From Haliclona indistincta (Eukaryota > Porifera > Demospongiae > Haplosclerida > Chalinidae), in the NCBI GenBank assembly GCA_964017065.1, contig OZ024785.1:6522167-6586166 (forward strand): DNA of 64,000 nucleotides, written 5' to 3'. The notes beneath the pieces are model-generated. The model did no database searches and had not been told where the DNA came from. It saw nothing but the letters and a program-made list of their open reading frames with translations. Below, piece after piece: positions 24,401 through 34,100 of this stretch. The number at the start of each line of letters is the position of its first letter. The stretch's first letter is position 1. The translations under genes and the position numbers were made by a program.

Positions 24401-26896
24401 AAGTATAGTGTTGTCTGTATGCTTTGCTATCTATGCACATGATTATTACATTATTGTCTCTTACAGATGGGTCAATCGCACTAGTATATGTGCGTGGTCT
24501 TTATAAGACCAAATAATTTTTCCACTCTGTGAGACTGCACCTTGTCGTTGGTAGAGTGGCTAAGTATCCATTGTGGCTGCTGGTTTAAAATTCCTAACGT
24601 CACATTTGGAGAAACTGAGACAGTCTCATAGTTTTTCCAAAGATGAACTAAAGGTACTAGAATAACTACAATTTGCAATTGATTGACTGACTTAATTTTT
24701 TATTGTTGCAGGTGATGATACTAATGACATTGATTGATCCAACACAATAGCTTCTCAACTTAATATTTATGATAATCTTTTTAATAAAAATAATTTTAAT
24801 AATAAATTATTATAACTGACAATCATCAAAGTTTCGGTCACTTTAGTTACTGCATCTCAGTGTCTCCATAAGAAAATTTCAGTCTCGATATATACACTTA
24901 GGGTTTTGCATGTGGCTGTTTTCTCCGAATTGTCGGAGCGAGAAATCCGGCGGACGCGCTTCAAACGCTAAAATTAAAGTGGACCAGTCTTCACTCTTTG
25001 CTGCCCACAAACGTACAGAACATTTTTGCACAATGCACTCTGCAACGGTTTTCCTGGATGCTGATTTGCCACATGATTAGTAGGCTAGCACAATGACATC
25101 GTCCATGGCGATCGATCTGGCCTCAGAACAGCAATTGCTATTTTAACGGACAGGAAAAATTGTACCTCACGTGACTGAAGACCACTCCCATATCCATGGC
25201 AACAAGACTCACAAGATGAAATTCAATGAACTTGAAACGAACTATACGGCTGGACTCATCCGCATGCACTGAGTGGGTGCGCTGCGGCACGATGTCCATG
25301 CACTGATGCATGCAGTAATTGATGAACCAATATCTTCTAAGCTTATAATAGAAACATGTTAACAATAAAATTATTTTTCTTGATAAGAAACTTTGATAAT
25401 AAATAGTTTATTAATAGAAAAAAAATAATCCGTGAATAAATAAATTTTAAGAAAAAAGGACACAAACAAGAAAGAAAAAAGATTTCTTACGAAATCAAAA
25501 GGATGTAGGGATGGAGATGCAATGAAGAAATCTGCCACTGGTCCACAATGTAAACCAACAAGCTAGACTTGTAACAAGGAATGCATGGTAACGGCATACG
25601 ATTGACTGGAGTACTAGTCATGATGATAATAGACCATCATCCCTACATCAGTGGCTGTAAAAATTATAAGATAATCAGCCATCATGCAAACTTATTTCAT
25701 CACTGCAAAAAATAATAAAGACTAATTTATATAATGCAAGCCATGCATGTGTCGTTCAACTGAGCCGGCTAGCTATATAACTAACATGAACTGCAGCCAC
25801 TGATGTAGGGATGATGGTCTATTATCATCATGACTAGTACTCCAGTCAATCGTATGCCGTTACCATGCATTCCTTGTTACAAGTCTAGCTTGTTGGTTTA
25901 CATTGTGGACCAGTGGCAGATTTCTTCATTGCATCTCCATCCCTACATCCTTTTGATTTCGTAAGAAATCTTTTTTCTTTCTTGTCAACATAATAAATAA
26001 CTCTTTCCAATTTACGTTGCAGTCTAGTGGCACCTTTTGTGTACGGCTTCAATGAAAACATTACTTTACAAAAGGTTATGCAAAATGTAGTCAATAATTC
26101 TATTAGGACTCACTTTGCACATTGACAGTGACTACAGCGCTCCTGGTGACAATGTAGCGTGGAGCACTTCCAGATCCAATAGAATACTCAAGTGTGCAAT
26201 TGTATACACCAGACTGACTCCGCATTATGTTAGTGTATGAATATATCACATTGTCAGTTGAAGTAGCTAGTGTAGTGGAACCAAAGGTCCATCTGGCATC
26301 AATACCATTAGTAACAGTATCAGTGCTGGGTTTGCAAGATAGAGAACCATCACTTCCTTCTACTACATTGATTGTGCCGCTGGGGGTTAGTACTGGGTTA
26401 TCAAATACTAAAATAGACAACATCAGACAGTGAGTGATACAAGAAATCATGGTAGGCAGGTACACTTACCTAACTCACTAAAACGAATGTCCTCTTGATT
26501 CGCATCTGTAGTACAGCCAATAATAGTATCCGCAGTATTACTTAATACATCTCGAGGAACAGGTATCATCAGTGTATAGTACTCTGTCTCATTTTCACTA
26601 GGTGGTAGTATTGTTACACCAGTGGTTGAGTTAGTGAGTGGTGCTGGACTGACGCCTGAGCCAGCTACCAATACGGTAAAAGAGTTCATACTACATCGGA
26701 GGCAGGTAGAAATATCATAGATAATAGCATGATTCTGATCAAAACCACCCCCGGGAAAATCAAAGTCCTGCTGACACTGGCAGTCACCTGTAGCGAAGAG
26801 TAGAGCACTGCTGCACAAGAGATAGGACATACCTTGAGCTATGACTAGCGCGAGAATGACCAGTCGCAGCGAGGAGAACTTCGATCCACTCGCCAT
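15464..26896 (-). CDS. Ig-superfamily receptor locus D with twin-ITIM cytoplasmic tail, split by a Helitron
   Basis: 5' exons: 26896-26833 (signal peptide, begins MASGSKFSSLRLVILALVIA), 26787-26470 (Cys domain) and 26407-26114 (Ig domain). About 9.9 kb downstream, after a foldback element and the Helitron, come phase-compatible exons: 16243-16202 (stalk), 16147-16001 (membrane helix VVATVLVILFLVVGTILAA), about 15960-15931, 15879-15858, 15808-15755 (ELVLGNQLYDSTPLQQNN), 15703-15644 and 15595-15464 (tail to stop). The tail carries LVYAQV (15562-15545) and VVYSTV (15496-15479). Both match the ITIM consensus I/V/L/S-x-Y-x-x-I/V/L, which in vertebrates recruits SHP-type phosphatases. No second Ig exon was found. 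That the 5' and 3' exons form one transcript is inferred from order, strand and phase. Confidence 0.62.
16560..16581. other. Short perfect hairpin GGGAGACAC-GGTA-GTGTCTCCC
   Basis: Nine-bp stem with a GGTA loop, preceded by TATTA and followed by TATGTAGGGA. The same block recurs at 34866-34887 with a compensated base pair. It sits between the locus D 3' exons and the Helitron, so it may mark an element terminus. Confidence 0.7.
17271..24002 (+). CDS. Helitron replicase/helicase (RepHel) with C-terminal OTU domain
   Basis: A single uninterrupted 2243-codon frame. The ATG at 17271 is the first in frame; the open frame extends further 5' without one. Residues about 35-190 are roughly nine tandem copies of a 19-residue Lys-rich unit (KNPEPKKLVSKIAAKKAYD). 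A cysteine-bearing region follows (CCSCQC, then CSYCK, about 570-630). The rolling-circle Rep part has the HUH-type motif APHYHVLLW (about 1054) and paired tyrosines in HYVSGYVTKAE (about 1192). The SF1/PIF1-type helicase has GVAGTGKS (about 1511), FIVDEISMV (about 1593) and FGDLLQLEPV. A C-terminal OTU-type cysteine protease has DGNCMFRSF (about 2107) and its partner HYDVVL near the end. Rep-helicase fusions move elements by rolling-circle replication; OTU additions are known in some animal Helitron lineages. All core motifs look intact. Element ends were not fixed. Confidence 0.95.
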   Translation: MPSKTRRKHTYDQQRYGENRDKILAERMEAYDTNSEFKKASSKIASKKAYDKNPQLKKLVSKIAAKKAYDKNPEPKKLVSKIAAKKAYDKNPEPKKLVSKQAYDKNPEPKKLVSKIAAKNAYDKNPEPKKLVSKIAAKKRYDKNPEPKKLVSKIAAKKAYDKNPEPKKLVSKIAAKKTYDKNPTRKKLASKWTYLKDSTAKKVAALYRYHSKSNKIKAQRRAKYQSSSHQKKVSSRVWYLKNTKVKTQACMAYYAKHKEIISHTRKNKYYLSPPKSSVKEMYINEVMRELLANRKARTEVMKAFKEQPIAKRLARISYRVACRIAARRLVHEALKKRKEYAANLIKSAKSINAKSIKSRDDFGEGIHCKRSCDPYFYEASYVKDDDDSDVPDRIDPSSQPRDKMPCTIDCKPITDDEVNAIVRLKNAFTLPMHELRQALQSCDDCPNDRQMMGHSLACHQTGSMCNSELRILRAASAHHTVLRTFMRRVYSAKASHESLAGIDRALGEGNFKHLLSATGKSFDELLTTNDFVGEEGSSINNSFFRVLNLETTLQLQHALVISQVEKEWNDDAENVCCSCQCLFQRKSVTKVNFSKHFDSGVGSELIDYILKHTPPGEDETLYMCSYCKPKIKADVLPPRCVLNGLETVPIPSELDKLDALSKQFIQLAKCFQTVVRLGTYTCKVPVYNSLKACKGSVFFLPLPFNKTCETLSNVEGSAKSGVASPELYILVNGKPTKANVVWRSLVNIDRVKAAIRKLKEIHKLYKSVEADSLDETTQKVIEVANNATTKMLDKATADDIAGYQSYTIRYLDNQIPTVSDIDQYKLVNVTEAPIHSRLKDLDVMCFPVLYPNGQFGENHPRNKEITLSFSEFVKQRLHNKDSRFRKDASYVFYLLNQKTLREVGNGVYNVLHSSRGVAMSVKQLLAKVEASDERLEASLFTMLQSVRGSKQYWWQRKSDLKCMVRNWGSPTLFLTFSCAEYEWSDMARYLRKVNNVSPSYDMGRLCTEDPISVSRKFSEKFHAFFRIVICKGQILGEVEHFYWKKEYQARGAPHYHVLLWIKDAPVIGCDDSAVVLKWIQERVTCHIPDKKTSPELHELVTRYQMHKCSAYCKRRRKVGSTFITYCKFGFPRPACETGIVHSVEDYLKTRKKIYELPRTESEVRVNDYNPLILLLWKANIDIQFVSESSLALAHYVSGYVTKAERSNMQDIWREIQDSKSIYSKLYKFGMKALSSRECGLYEAADLLLGDHLTEKSEAIQFVNVSMPHKRNRRLKSHAALTELSKSDPDSEDLFESNLVDTYYPDRPDKLEDVCLYDIVANYSWYHTIVKGVKQTEFKRRGKPVLPNHKLYDLRNENQKEDYYYSLIMLFVPFRNESELLLEDETAEEAFNRHFPDTGENRCLTHHTRLQQMLECNRSVKLINEARQSDCPEQKVDSEPQLICEAVAAMQDAVSMVTNCEDTLSLSDRTNMLNADQRRIFDKVKEHMIHMQQHETNDCSCDLPPLCMFVTGVAGTGKSFLIETIKAFVAQLWPSTDCSCAITAPTGLAAFNVGGMTIHRLFQLPVQHGGRSAVHWSLPKSAHKVMKTALRNVKLFIVDEISMVSSLNLAYIHLRLNELYGGVDYFGARNMIVFGDLLQLEPVGGQPVFSAVPDTVVKYRIGCATSPNIWEETIVYDELTINERQKGDKDYATLLNGIRIGEVTSSTISTLQSRVFTCSLTEKIAELQEQGIMVVTFFPTRKQCDELNNKMLKSLPGKSFELECTDDVDETVSKLKWTKTANKQLHKLNHDCNMTGGLQSILVLAIGARVMLRRNIDTKKGLVNGSLGTVTAITKQFVTVQFDHLTSPYQVERVKSRFVVMKNYYVRREQFPLILAYAVTIHKSQGLSLDHAIIDLSDKVFCAAMAYVALSRVRSLTGLHLLSFDPKSIIVSNQSLEEYNRLRKMYRPDLPLYTIPVQQASKRKLVKKPDTDQVDTVVVPSKKIKCSQTTTKQQRAFVSTQGTKRKRTSTVPVQTAKPAKRACNSSAPNERLHTTASTQNDDCLIAGSFDPARTQRWPYNYYPVDLDWQQNACATLGLEHHHPPPRHRGGGASVPLTPPDHNHTKDIVADGNCMFRSFSYVITGSQAQHMAVRQAILDHMVAISHLLYAHRYDLFAGYSSVQQYIERTKMNQNKTWGSDIEIITLSHLINTCIFTYSTQDQNWYRFSPHSVDRTLPDDITQRAMYLRYLPGHYDVVLRTLSPTV
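24003..25465. other. Non-coding stretch downstream of the Helitron gene
   Basis: No credible gene. It probably contains the Helitron 3' region. A small inverted repeat (CTCCGAATTGTCGGAG, about 24933-24948) could form a hairpin of the sort found near Helitron 3' ends, but a CTRR-type terminus was not identified. The rest is A/T-rich spacer inside the long intron of receptor locus D. Confidence 0.4.
25466..25985. mobile_element. Foldback/MITE pair: 192-bp perfect inverted arms around a 136-bp loop
   Basis: Arms 25466-25657 and 25794-25985 appear to be exact reverse complements. Each arm itself holds GATGTAGGGATG and CATCCCTACATC as nested terminal inverted repeats, so it looks like two MITE copies in opposite orientation or a palindromic derivative. 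It lies between the Ig exon and the 3' exons of receptor locus D. No coding capacity. Confidence 0.9.
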
Positions 26897-27275
26897 GTGA
26901 ATAAACAAAGTATGTCACAGGACAAGCAGCAGAGATACGCAGGGATTCTGTTAGTAGCAGAGATTCTGCTAGCAGCACGAAAGACTCTGGTACGCCGCTA
27001 ACAGAATCCAAGGACAAACTTGTTAGTAAAGATCCACACTATACACCAGGTGCACATAGGGAACAAGGCTAACTCAGAATAATATAGAAGCTCTTATTCA
27101 AAACCTAAGAACGGGCTCTTAAAATCACGGACCGAAAATGACGTCACTGCGCAGCTCTGTATATGTATTGCCCCAAAATTTAAGAACAGCACACATCTAC
27201 TAGCTGTGCTTTCAGGTTAGTTCGACAATCTAAAGTCCAGAGCCCAGGGACCGAGAGTGTAATGTTTTTTATTTA
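26897..27275. repeat. Promoter-proximal segment of D, inverted duplicate of 30745-31104
   Basis: The 5' flank of receptor D (minus) and the 5' flank of receptor F (plus) are inverted copies. Shared text includes CGACAATCTAAAGTCCAGAG, AAATGACGTCACTGC (CRE-like TGACGTCA) and ACTATACACCAGGTGCACAT. D and F, about 4.2 kb apart and divergent, therefore arose by inverted duplication that included their promoters. The CRE-like site may be regulatory. Confidence 0.75.
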
Positions 27276-28370
27276 TTTATTTATTATGAGAAATCACGCT
27301 TAATAGCCATTGGCTAATAGAGAGCAAAATAAAAATAAACATGAATAAATTATTAACAAAGTCACTAATGTCCTAATGAAATTGTTTAGTGGGGTGTAGT
27401 AGGTTTGAATATTATGACTAGAGACTTTAGAAGAGAAAATGAACAGTGAGGGTGAAGACAGAGTCAGGAGAGTTCCACAGAAGAATTGTAGAGCGAAAAA
27501 AGGATTTAGAGAAGGAACTGGAATGGGAAAAAATAGGTGTTAGGGTCATGGAAACGAATGGGGTAGGGAGGACGGGGGTATTTTGTAAGAATAGAGGAGC
27601 AAGGAAAGTGAGAAGGGTTGTGGGATACTATGAAGAGATTTTTTAGACTATAAGTTTTACGACGAGAGGAGAGACTAGAAATATGATGAGAAGATGTAAG
27701 TTGAGGGATTGAGTCAGAATGGCAGTTTTAGAGCAAAAAACTGGACAGAATCGAGTTTAGACGAGTATATCACAGTAGGAGAGGAAGGAGGAGAGCAGTA
27801 ATCAAAAATTGGACGGACTAATGAAAAATATAAACGAATAATAGAAGAAGAAAAATGATTAAAATGTCTGAAAATTAAACCTAATACTTTACGGAACTTT
27901 TTACAAATGTGAGAAATGTGCATGGAGAAGGAAAGAGAACGAGTGAGAAAAACACCAAGATACTTAAAGAAATAAACACGATCAATAGGGGAGTCAGAGA
28001 TGAGCATAGGAGGGAGAGAATTAACAAAGGAGGAGTTGGAGCGTTGGAAAAACAATATATTTACACTTAGAGGGGTTAAGGAAAAGAAAATTAGAAGAGA
28101 GCCAGGAGGAAACGGGAGTTAATAGATAAAGTTGTCGTAAGTATAGAGGATGCGGTGGCAATTGAGTGAGAGGGAAAGTTGAGTGATACCATTGACATAA
28201 TTATTAATAAAGAGAAGAGGACCAAGAATTGAGCCGGCTTGCGGAACGCCAGAGAGAACAGACTGAGAAGAAGACTGAGGAGGAGCCATTGAGACGGACA
28301 GATTGACACCTGTTAAGAAGGTAGGAATGCAGCCAGTCTTGAGAAGAGAGGAGGTCAAGTAAAGGTTGGT
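27276..28370 (-). pseudogene. LINE (non-LTR retrotransposon) reverse transcriptase remnant
   Basis: Frameshifted pieces in order: 28358-28119 contains SGVPQAGSILGPLLFINNYV and a degenerate LYTYDN where LYADD is expected. 28055-27714 contains FFKYLGVFLTRSLSFSMHIS and SLVRPIFDYCSPP, the thumb/connection region. 27700-27430 matches the 3' part that also occurs inverted at 30205-30560. These are standard Jockey/CR1-type motifs. The element is dead and 5'-truncated. Confidence 0.8.
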
Positions 28371-28603
28371 TTGTTAGAAAAGTATCCGTTCACTAGTTAT
28401 GCAGTGCCGGAAATGTCCGCGAGTTTAGACCTGTTCGCCTGACTAATTATAAGTCGGGCTATGTTTATCAGTAGCCGAGTAAACAGGTTCGGGCATATGC
28501 ATGCACTCGAGGAGGTCCTGGCCGGCCGGGTACTAATAGATACTACTTTCGCTAACTGCCATCGAGCCGTTTGAGAGAATTACGAGCTACAGTTTATACT
28601 AGA

Positions 28604-29513
28604 CTCACATTGTACATTGATGGTGACTGATGCATGTCTAGTGACAATGTAGTATGGAGCACTTCCAGATCCAATAGAATGCTCAAGTGTGCAATTGTAG
28701 TACACCAGACTGACTCCGCATTATGTTACAGTGGTTTATTACTCCTTGCAAGGAAGATTTTGAGTATAAAGCATCACCTTGCAGTCACTAATGTAGTAAT
28801 GTGTCAAGTCACTGGTATTGTTTTATTCACACAATGGAGCGTGATCAAAGACTTAATGGAATTGTATTGCATTAGTGCACCACACTTGACGGCCTACGCT
28901 CTACAGTTTACGCTTTACCCTTGCAATATGTAATAAAACCGCTGTAGTGTATGAATACATCACATTTGTCAGTTGAAGTAGCTAGTGTAGTGGAATCAAA
29001 GGTCCAGCACCATTAGCATCTGTGCTGGGGTCGCTACAAGTCATATCAGTGTTGGGGTCCATTAGTGTTTTCTACTACTTTGATTGTGCTGTTGGGGGTT
29101 AGTAAAGGATTACCAAACACTAAAATAGACAACATCAGACAGTTAAGTGATACACAAAATCGTGGTAGGATAGTACACTTACCTAACTCAGAAAAACGAA
29201 TGTCCTCTTGATTCGAACCTGTAGTACAGCCAATAATAGTATCCACAGTATATAACTCAGTACATCTCGAGGAATAGGCATCATCAGTGTATACTGTGTC
29301 TCACTCCCACTAGGTGGTAGTATTGTTACACCAGAGGTTGAGTTAGTGAGTGGTGCTGGACTGACACCTGAGCCAGCAACCAAGATGGTAAAAGTGTTCT
29401 CTTCCAATTGGAGGCAGGTGAATATGTCATAGATAATAACATGCATAGCTCTGATCAAAACCTCCTCCAGGAAAATCAAAGTTTTGCTGAAGCTGGCAGT
29501 CACCTGCAGCGAA
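28604..29513 (-). pseudogene. Ig-receptor copy E (broken)
   Basis: An exon 2 homologue (29513-29190, GDCQ... and VAGSGVSPAPLTNSTSGVTI) carries small insertions that shift the frame, and no signal exon precedes it. Its Ig exon (about 29127-28604) is rearranged: the core has lost segments and is interrupted by a MITE at 28729-28944. The remaining text (AGTTGAAGTAGCTAGTGTAG and GCATTATGTTA) aligns with the other copies. Non-functional. Confidence 0.75.
28729..28944. mobile_element. 216-bp MITE with TA target duplication (Tc1/mariner type)
   Basis: Ends CAGTGGTTTATTACTCCTTG and the inverted GTAATAAAACCGCTG; TA on both sides (28727-28728 and 28945-28946). The uninterrupted Ig exons of other copies show the empty site with a single TA. 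A second family member is at 59160-59315. Confidence 0.88.
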
Positions 29514-29737
29514 GAAAAAGTAGAGCACTGCTGCACAAGAGATAGGACATCGAATGATGGTCTGCACAACGTTATAGCATGCTTCCTTTTGCTGCTACAG
29601 ATGTTTATATTCTGTGAATATTAATTAGTTCAAATGGGTAACCGTCACCGCCACCTAAAAATATTATTTTGTAGAATCAAAATAGCTGTTATATAAACAT
29701 TGCACGAAAAGTAAAATTCCCAATAAAATCTTCACTG

Positions 29738-30159
29738 TCAGTTAGCTGAATGAACTGTAGAATAAACTACTCTGTCAATGCTGGGAGGAGCCATTGGTGC
29801 ATTTGGTGGGTGGAATCCTATAGCTACTTGAGCATACACCAATTCATGGCTGTCAACCTGAAACCATAGATAATAATAATACTAAAAGTAAACAACTAAC
29901 ACTAATTAAATTTTGTATAACACCTGATTTGAAGAAAAATCGTGAAGACATTCAGCCTTATCAGTTTCAATGGTTGCATGCACCTGCAGAAATGTCAATG
30001 CAGCAAAGAATGCAAGGTGCATTAATAACAAACATTATTCTGCTGCAGAGGAGTTGAATCGTACAGCTGATTTCCAAGCACCAATTCCTGAAGCGACGTA
30101 TAATTCATGATCTTTCACTACTTAACTGCTTACTTACTTTTTGCTCTACACAACTTGGT
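29738..30159 (-). CDS. Orphan ITIM-tail exons, paralogous to the tail of locus D
   Basis: Four exons in the same order, phase and spacing as the locus D tail: 30159-30138, 30087-30034 (ELVLGNQLYDSTPLQQNN), 29983-29924 and 29857-29738 (tail to stop). The last encodes LVYAQV and VVYSTV again, although the linker between them differs (a 3-bp insertion and a substitution, VAIGFH for VGYH). The membrane exon is missing: a LINE fragment begins at about 30205. Either this is a relic or it is spliced to a body outside the preserved region. Preservation of both tyrosine motifs suggests that the loss was recent or that the exons are still used. Confidence 0.6.
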
Positions 30160-30204
30160 CTAATGAGGAATAAAATAAATAGTTTTAAAACAGTTCCTAC
30201 GTTC

Positions 30205-30745
30205 TCGTCTAAACTCAATTCTGTCCAGTTTTTTGCTCTAAAACTCGCATCAAAATTCAATTCTGACTCAATCCCCTCAATTACATCTTCTCATCATAAT
30301 TATTTCTAGTCTCTAGCTCCTCTCGTCGTAAAACTTACAGTCTAAAAAATCTCTTCAAAGTATCCCACAACCCTTCTCACTTTCCTTGCTCCTCTATTCT
30401 TACAAAATACCCCCGTCCTCCCTACCCCATTCGTTTCCATGACCCTAGCAGCTTCCTTCCTATTTTTTCCCATTCCAGTTCCTTCTCTAAATCCTTTTTT
30501 CGCTCTACAATTCTTCTGTGGAACTCTCTTGACTCTTTCTTCACCCTCACTGTTCATTTTTTCTTCTAAAGTCTCTAGTCTCTAGACTTTATTCAAACCT
30601 ACTACACCCCACTAAACAATTTCATTAGGACATTAGTGACTATGTTAATAATTTATTCATGTTTTTTTATTTTGCTCTCTATTAGCCAATGGCTATTTAA
30701 TAAGCGTGATTTCTCATAATAAAATATAAAAAAATAAATTACATT
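30205..30745 (+). pseudogene. LINE 3' fragment, inverted copy of 27276-27740
   Basis: Plus-strand homologue of the 3' end of the LINE at 27.3-28.4 kb (LNSVQFFALKL, then RSTILLWNSLDSFFTLTVHF, with internal stops). It is part of the inverted duplication around receptors D and F. Confidence 0.7.
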
Positions 30746-31104
30746 ACATTCTCGGTCCCTGGGCTCTGGACTTTAGATTGTCGAACTAACCTGAAAGCAC
30801 AGCTGTGTTGTTCTTAATTTTGGCGCAATACATGAGCAGAGAGCTGAGCAGTGACGTCATTTTCGGTCCGTGATTTTAAGAGCCCGTTCTTAGGTTTTGA
30901 ATAAGAGCTTCGATATTATTCTGAGTTAGCCTTGTTCCCTATGTGCACCTGGTGTATAGTGTGGATCTTTACTAACAAGTTTGTCCGCTCAGACTTGGAT
31001 TCTGTTAGCGGCGTATCAGAGCCTTTGCTGTTAGTAGAATCTCTGCTGCTAACAGAGCCTCCGTATCTCTGCTGCCTGTCCTGTGACATAGTTTGTTTAT
31101 TCAC

Positions 31105-34100
31105 ATGGCGAGTGGATTAAAGTTCTCCTCGCTGCGACTGGTCATTCTCGCGCTAGTCATAGCTCAAGGTATGTCCCATCTCTTGTGCAGCAGTGCTCTA
31201 CTCTTCGCTACAGGTGACTGCCAGTGTCAGCAGGACTTTGATTTTCCCGGGGGTGGTTTTGATCAGAATCATGCTATTATCTATGATATTTCTACCTGCC
31301 TCCGATGTAGTATGAACTCTTTTACCATATTGGTAGCTGGCTCAGGCGTCAGTCCAGCACCACTCTCTAACTCAACCACTGGTGTAACAATACTACCACC
31401 TAGTGGGAGTGAGACACAGTATACACTGATGATACCTGTTCCTCGAGATGTATTGAGTAATACTACAGATACTATTATTGGCTGTACTACAGGCGCGAAA
31501 CAAGAGGACATTCGTTTTAGTGAGTTAGGTAAGCTTATACCTAAATATAATTATCACCGTCTGATAATAATGACGTTGTTCTGTTTTAGTATTTGATGAC
31601 CCGGTACTTAATCCCAACAGCACAATCAATGTAGTAGAAGGAACCAGTGGTTCTCTCTCCTGCTCTCGCAGTCCTGGTACTGTTGATGGTATTGATGCTA
31701 GATGGACCTTTGGTTCTACTACACTAGCTACTTCAATTGACAATGTGATATATTCATACACTAACATAATGCAGAGTCAGTCTGGTGTATACAATTGCAC
31801 ACTAGAGCATTCTATTGGATCTGGAACTGCTCCACGCTACATTGCCACCAGGAGTATGGCAGTCACCATTAATGTGCAATGTGAGTTAATTAAAATACCC
31901 CAGTCACAAAATTATTTATGAGATATCCAGTTGTAACAAACATCTACTAACAAAGCACGGAAGTGTGTGAGTAAAGGTACATGCATGTACAAGCATTGAT
32001 TCTTGCTTAAACCGAGTTCTGCTTACATTTATAACCATAACACACATTTGCATGCATATCCGGACCATGCGAAACATAATAGCTTAAACTTAAACATAAT
32101 CTAGAAAATATTCTTCTATTTAGTTTTGGGGACGGTTAACAGTTTGCCTCCTCAATAAATATTCATAAAATAATATTAAATCATAGTGTGAAGACAAAAA
32201 TCGCTATAAAGCTAAGATAAGTTGTATTGAATGCACCATCGACTAAACTATGTATAAAAACCAAATTTCTTGACGAGCGTGCTAAAGCAAGAAGCGAAGT
32301 ACTCACCAAACGCTTCTTAAGGATAAACTATAGGGCGGTATCTATATTGGCTTGTTTCCGAAAAATCCCAATAAATCTAAAAATCTAAAACGCTGTGTCT
32401 CCGGTCCCGGCAACGGGATCGACCTTTCTATAGTTGCAGTCCCGGCAACGGGATTTAGGAGGTCCTAGCTACTAAACCCTAAACCCAAGACCCTAAAAAC
32501 CTAAAAACCTTCGCCGCTAACTGTGCAAACTCGGGAGGGTGTCCTAACCCGGGCCTTCGGCCCTTGGTAAGCCTAAGGATCGTCGGGAGGGTCGTCCTAA
32601 CCCGGGCCTTCGGCCCTTGCATGGTACGCCTAAGGATCGTCGGGAGGGTCGTCCTAACAGGGCTTTCGGCCCTTGGTAAGCCTAAGGAACGTCGAGCATT
32701 TAGCTAAAAACTTACACGCTTAATGTAAGTCTGCAGAAAAAAAAACAAAAAAAACGCAAAGAGCGAGAATCGAACCCAGAACACTGTATTACAAGCCACA
32801 ATACTAAACCGCTGTGCCACCGGAACCTGCTGGCAGTTCCATGCTACAAACAAGCCTTTATATTACCAGTGCCGGTACTATAAGATAGAAAGGAGAGAGA
32901 CACAGAAAGGTTGATCCCGTTGCCGGGACCGGAGACACAGTGAATCTAAAATGGCGTGTTTCAGCGTCTTCGTTATGCCATTTATTGGGAATTTTTCAGA
33001 AACAAGATGCTTCTATTCTTTCAAATATAGATACCGCCCTATAGTTTATCCTTAAGAAGCGTTTGGTGAGTACTTCGCTTCTTGCTTTAGCAAGAAATTT
33101 GGCGCCGAAAAATCGAGTTTTATAGCGATTGGCTTTGGCGCAATTCCGGCTTATTCTACAGTAGCAGTTGTTGGCCTGGGCTATTTTATACATAGTTTAG
33201 TCGATGGTGCATTCAATACAACTTATCTTAGCTTTATAGCGCTTTTTGTCTTCACACTATGATTTAATATTATTTTATGAATATTTAATGAGGCAAACTG
33301 TTAACCGTCCCGTTCTCAATCAGGGGACGGTTTACTCAATCAGTTCTTATTATCAATTCTTGAATATTCTCTAGTTCTTGAATTTTTGACAACCAATATT
33401 GTGAGCTCTAATGGAAAGCTCGTGGTAACCTGGAGTGTCAATCACACAGGTGGAGCACCTCTCACTAGTGTGACAGTGGCATGTCGCAGTGAGGAGGAGG
33501 GTAGTGGTAGTGGACTAGCCAGTGACATGAGCTGTAGTGCTAACATGTGTGGTGATGGTATGGCTGTGATACCAACTGGACCAGAGTATGTGACTGCTGG
33601 AATGAACTACTCCTGTACTATCACTGCTACCAATGAGCTTGGTAATAGTAAACGACAAACCACCAACTACATATTAGCTACATCAGGTGAGTCAGTGAGA
33701 CTGTATGATCACTTCACATTCTCTGTGTGTGTGTTCTCAGGTGTTCCATCAGTACCAATGATCACTTATATTAAAGTGGGTATACAACTATTCACAGTGA
33801 CAGTGAGAGTGTTTGCTGGACATACTTCACTGTCTTTCAATGTATCTGTGATGAATGAACAAAACAGTGTTGTACTAGCATTATCAGACACACAGACTGG
33901 TGTCCCATCAGGTCCAATGAACTACATGATCGCTGTTCCCTTCACTCAATCAGGACGACATCGGTTTACAGTCAGTGCTAGTAATCCATTTGGTAGAAGT
34001 GCTTCAGTATCAGATTTATTTTCCTTCACAGGATTTGAAGGTATTAACAGACTGAGTGTTAGATCATAGCAACATCTGCTGTTCCTGCATGAACTTTGTC

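Larger units (their letters stand above)
32128..33330. mobile_element. ~1.2-kb composite foldback element in the intron of copy F
   Basis: Left terminus GGGACGGTTAACAGTTTGCC (from 32129) is matched inverted at 33290-33311. Long but interrupted inverted segments follow, for example ACTAAACTATGTATAAAA against its complement near 33190, and AAGAAGCGAAGTACTCACCA against 33065-33085. A further GGGGACGGTT lies just outside the right end, so the exact boundary and target duplication are unclear. The central part carries GC-rich tandem repeats and a tRNA-like module. Confidence 0.75.

Noticed and set aside
32756..32830. Functional tRNA gene on the minus strand
   Set aside because: A and B boxes are good, but the anticodon arm is irregular and no acceptor stem closes; a SINE-type relic fits better.
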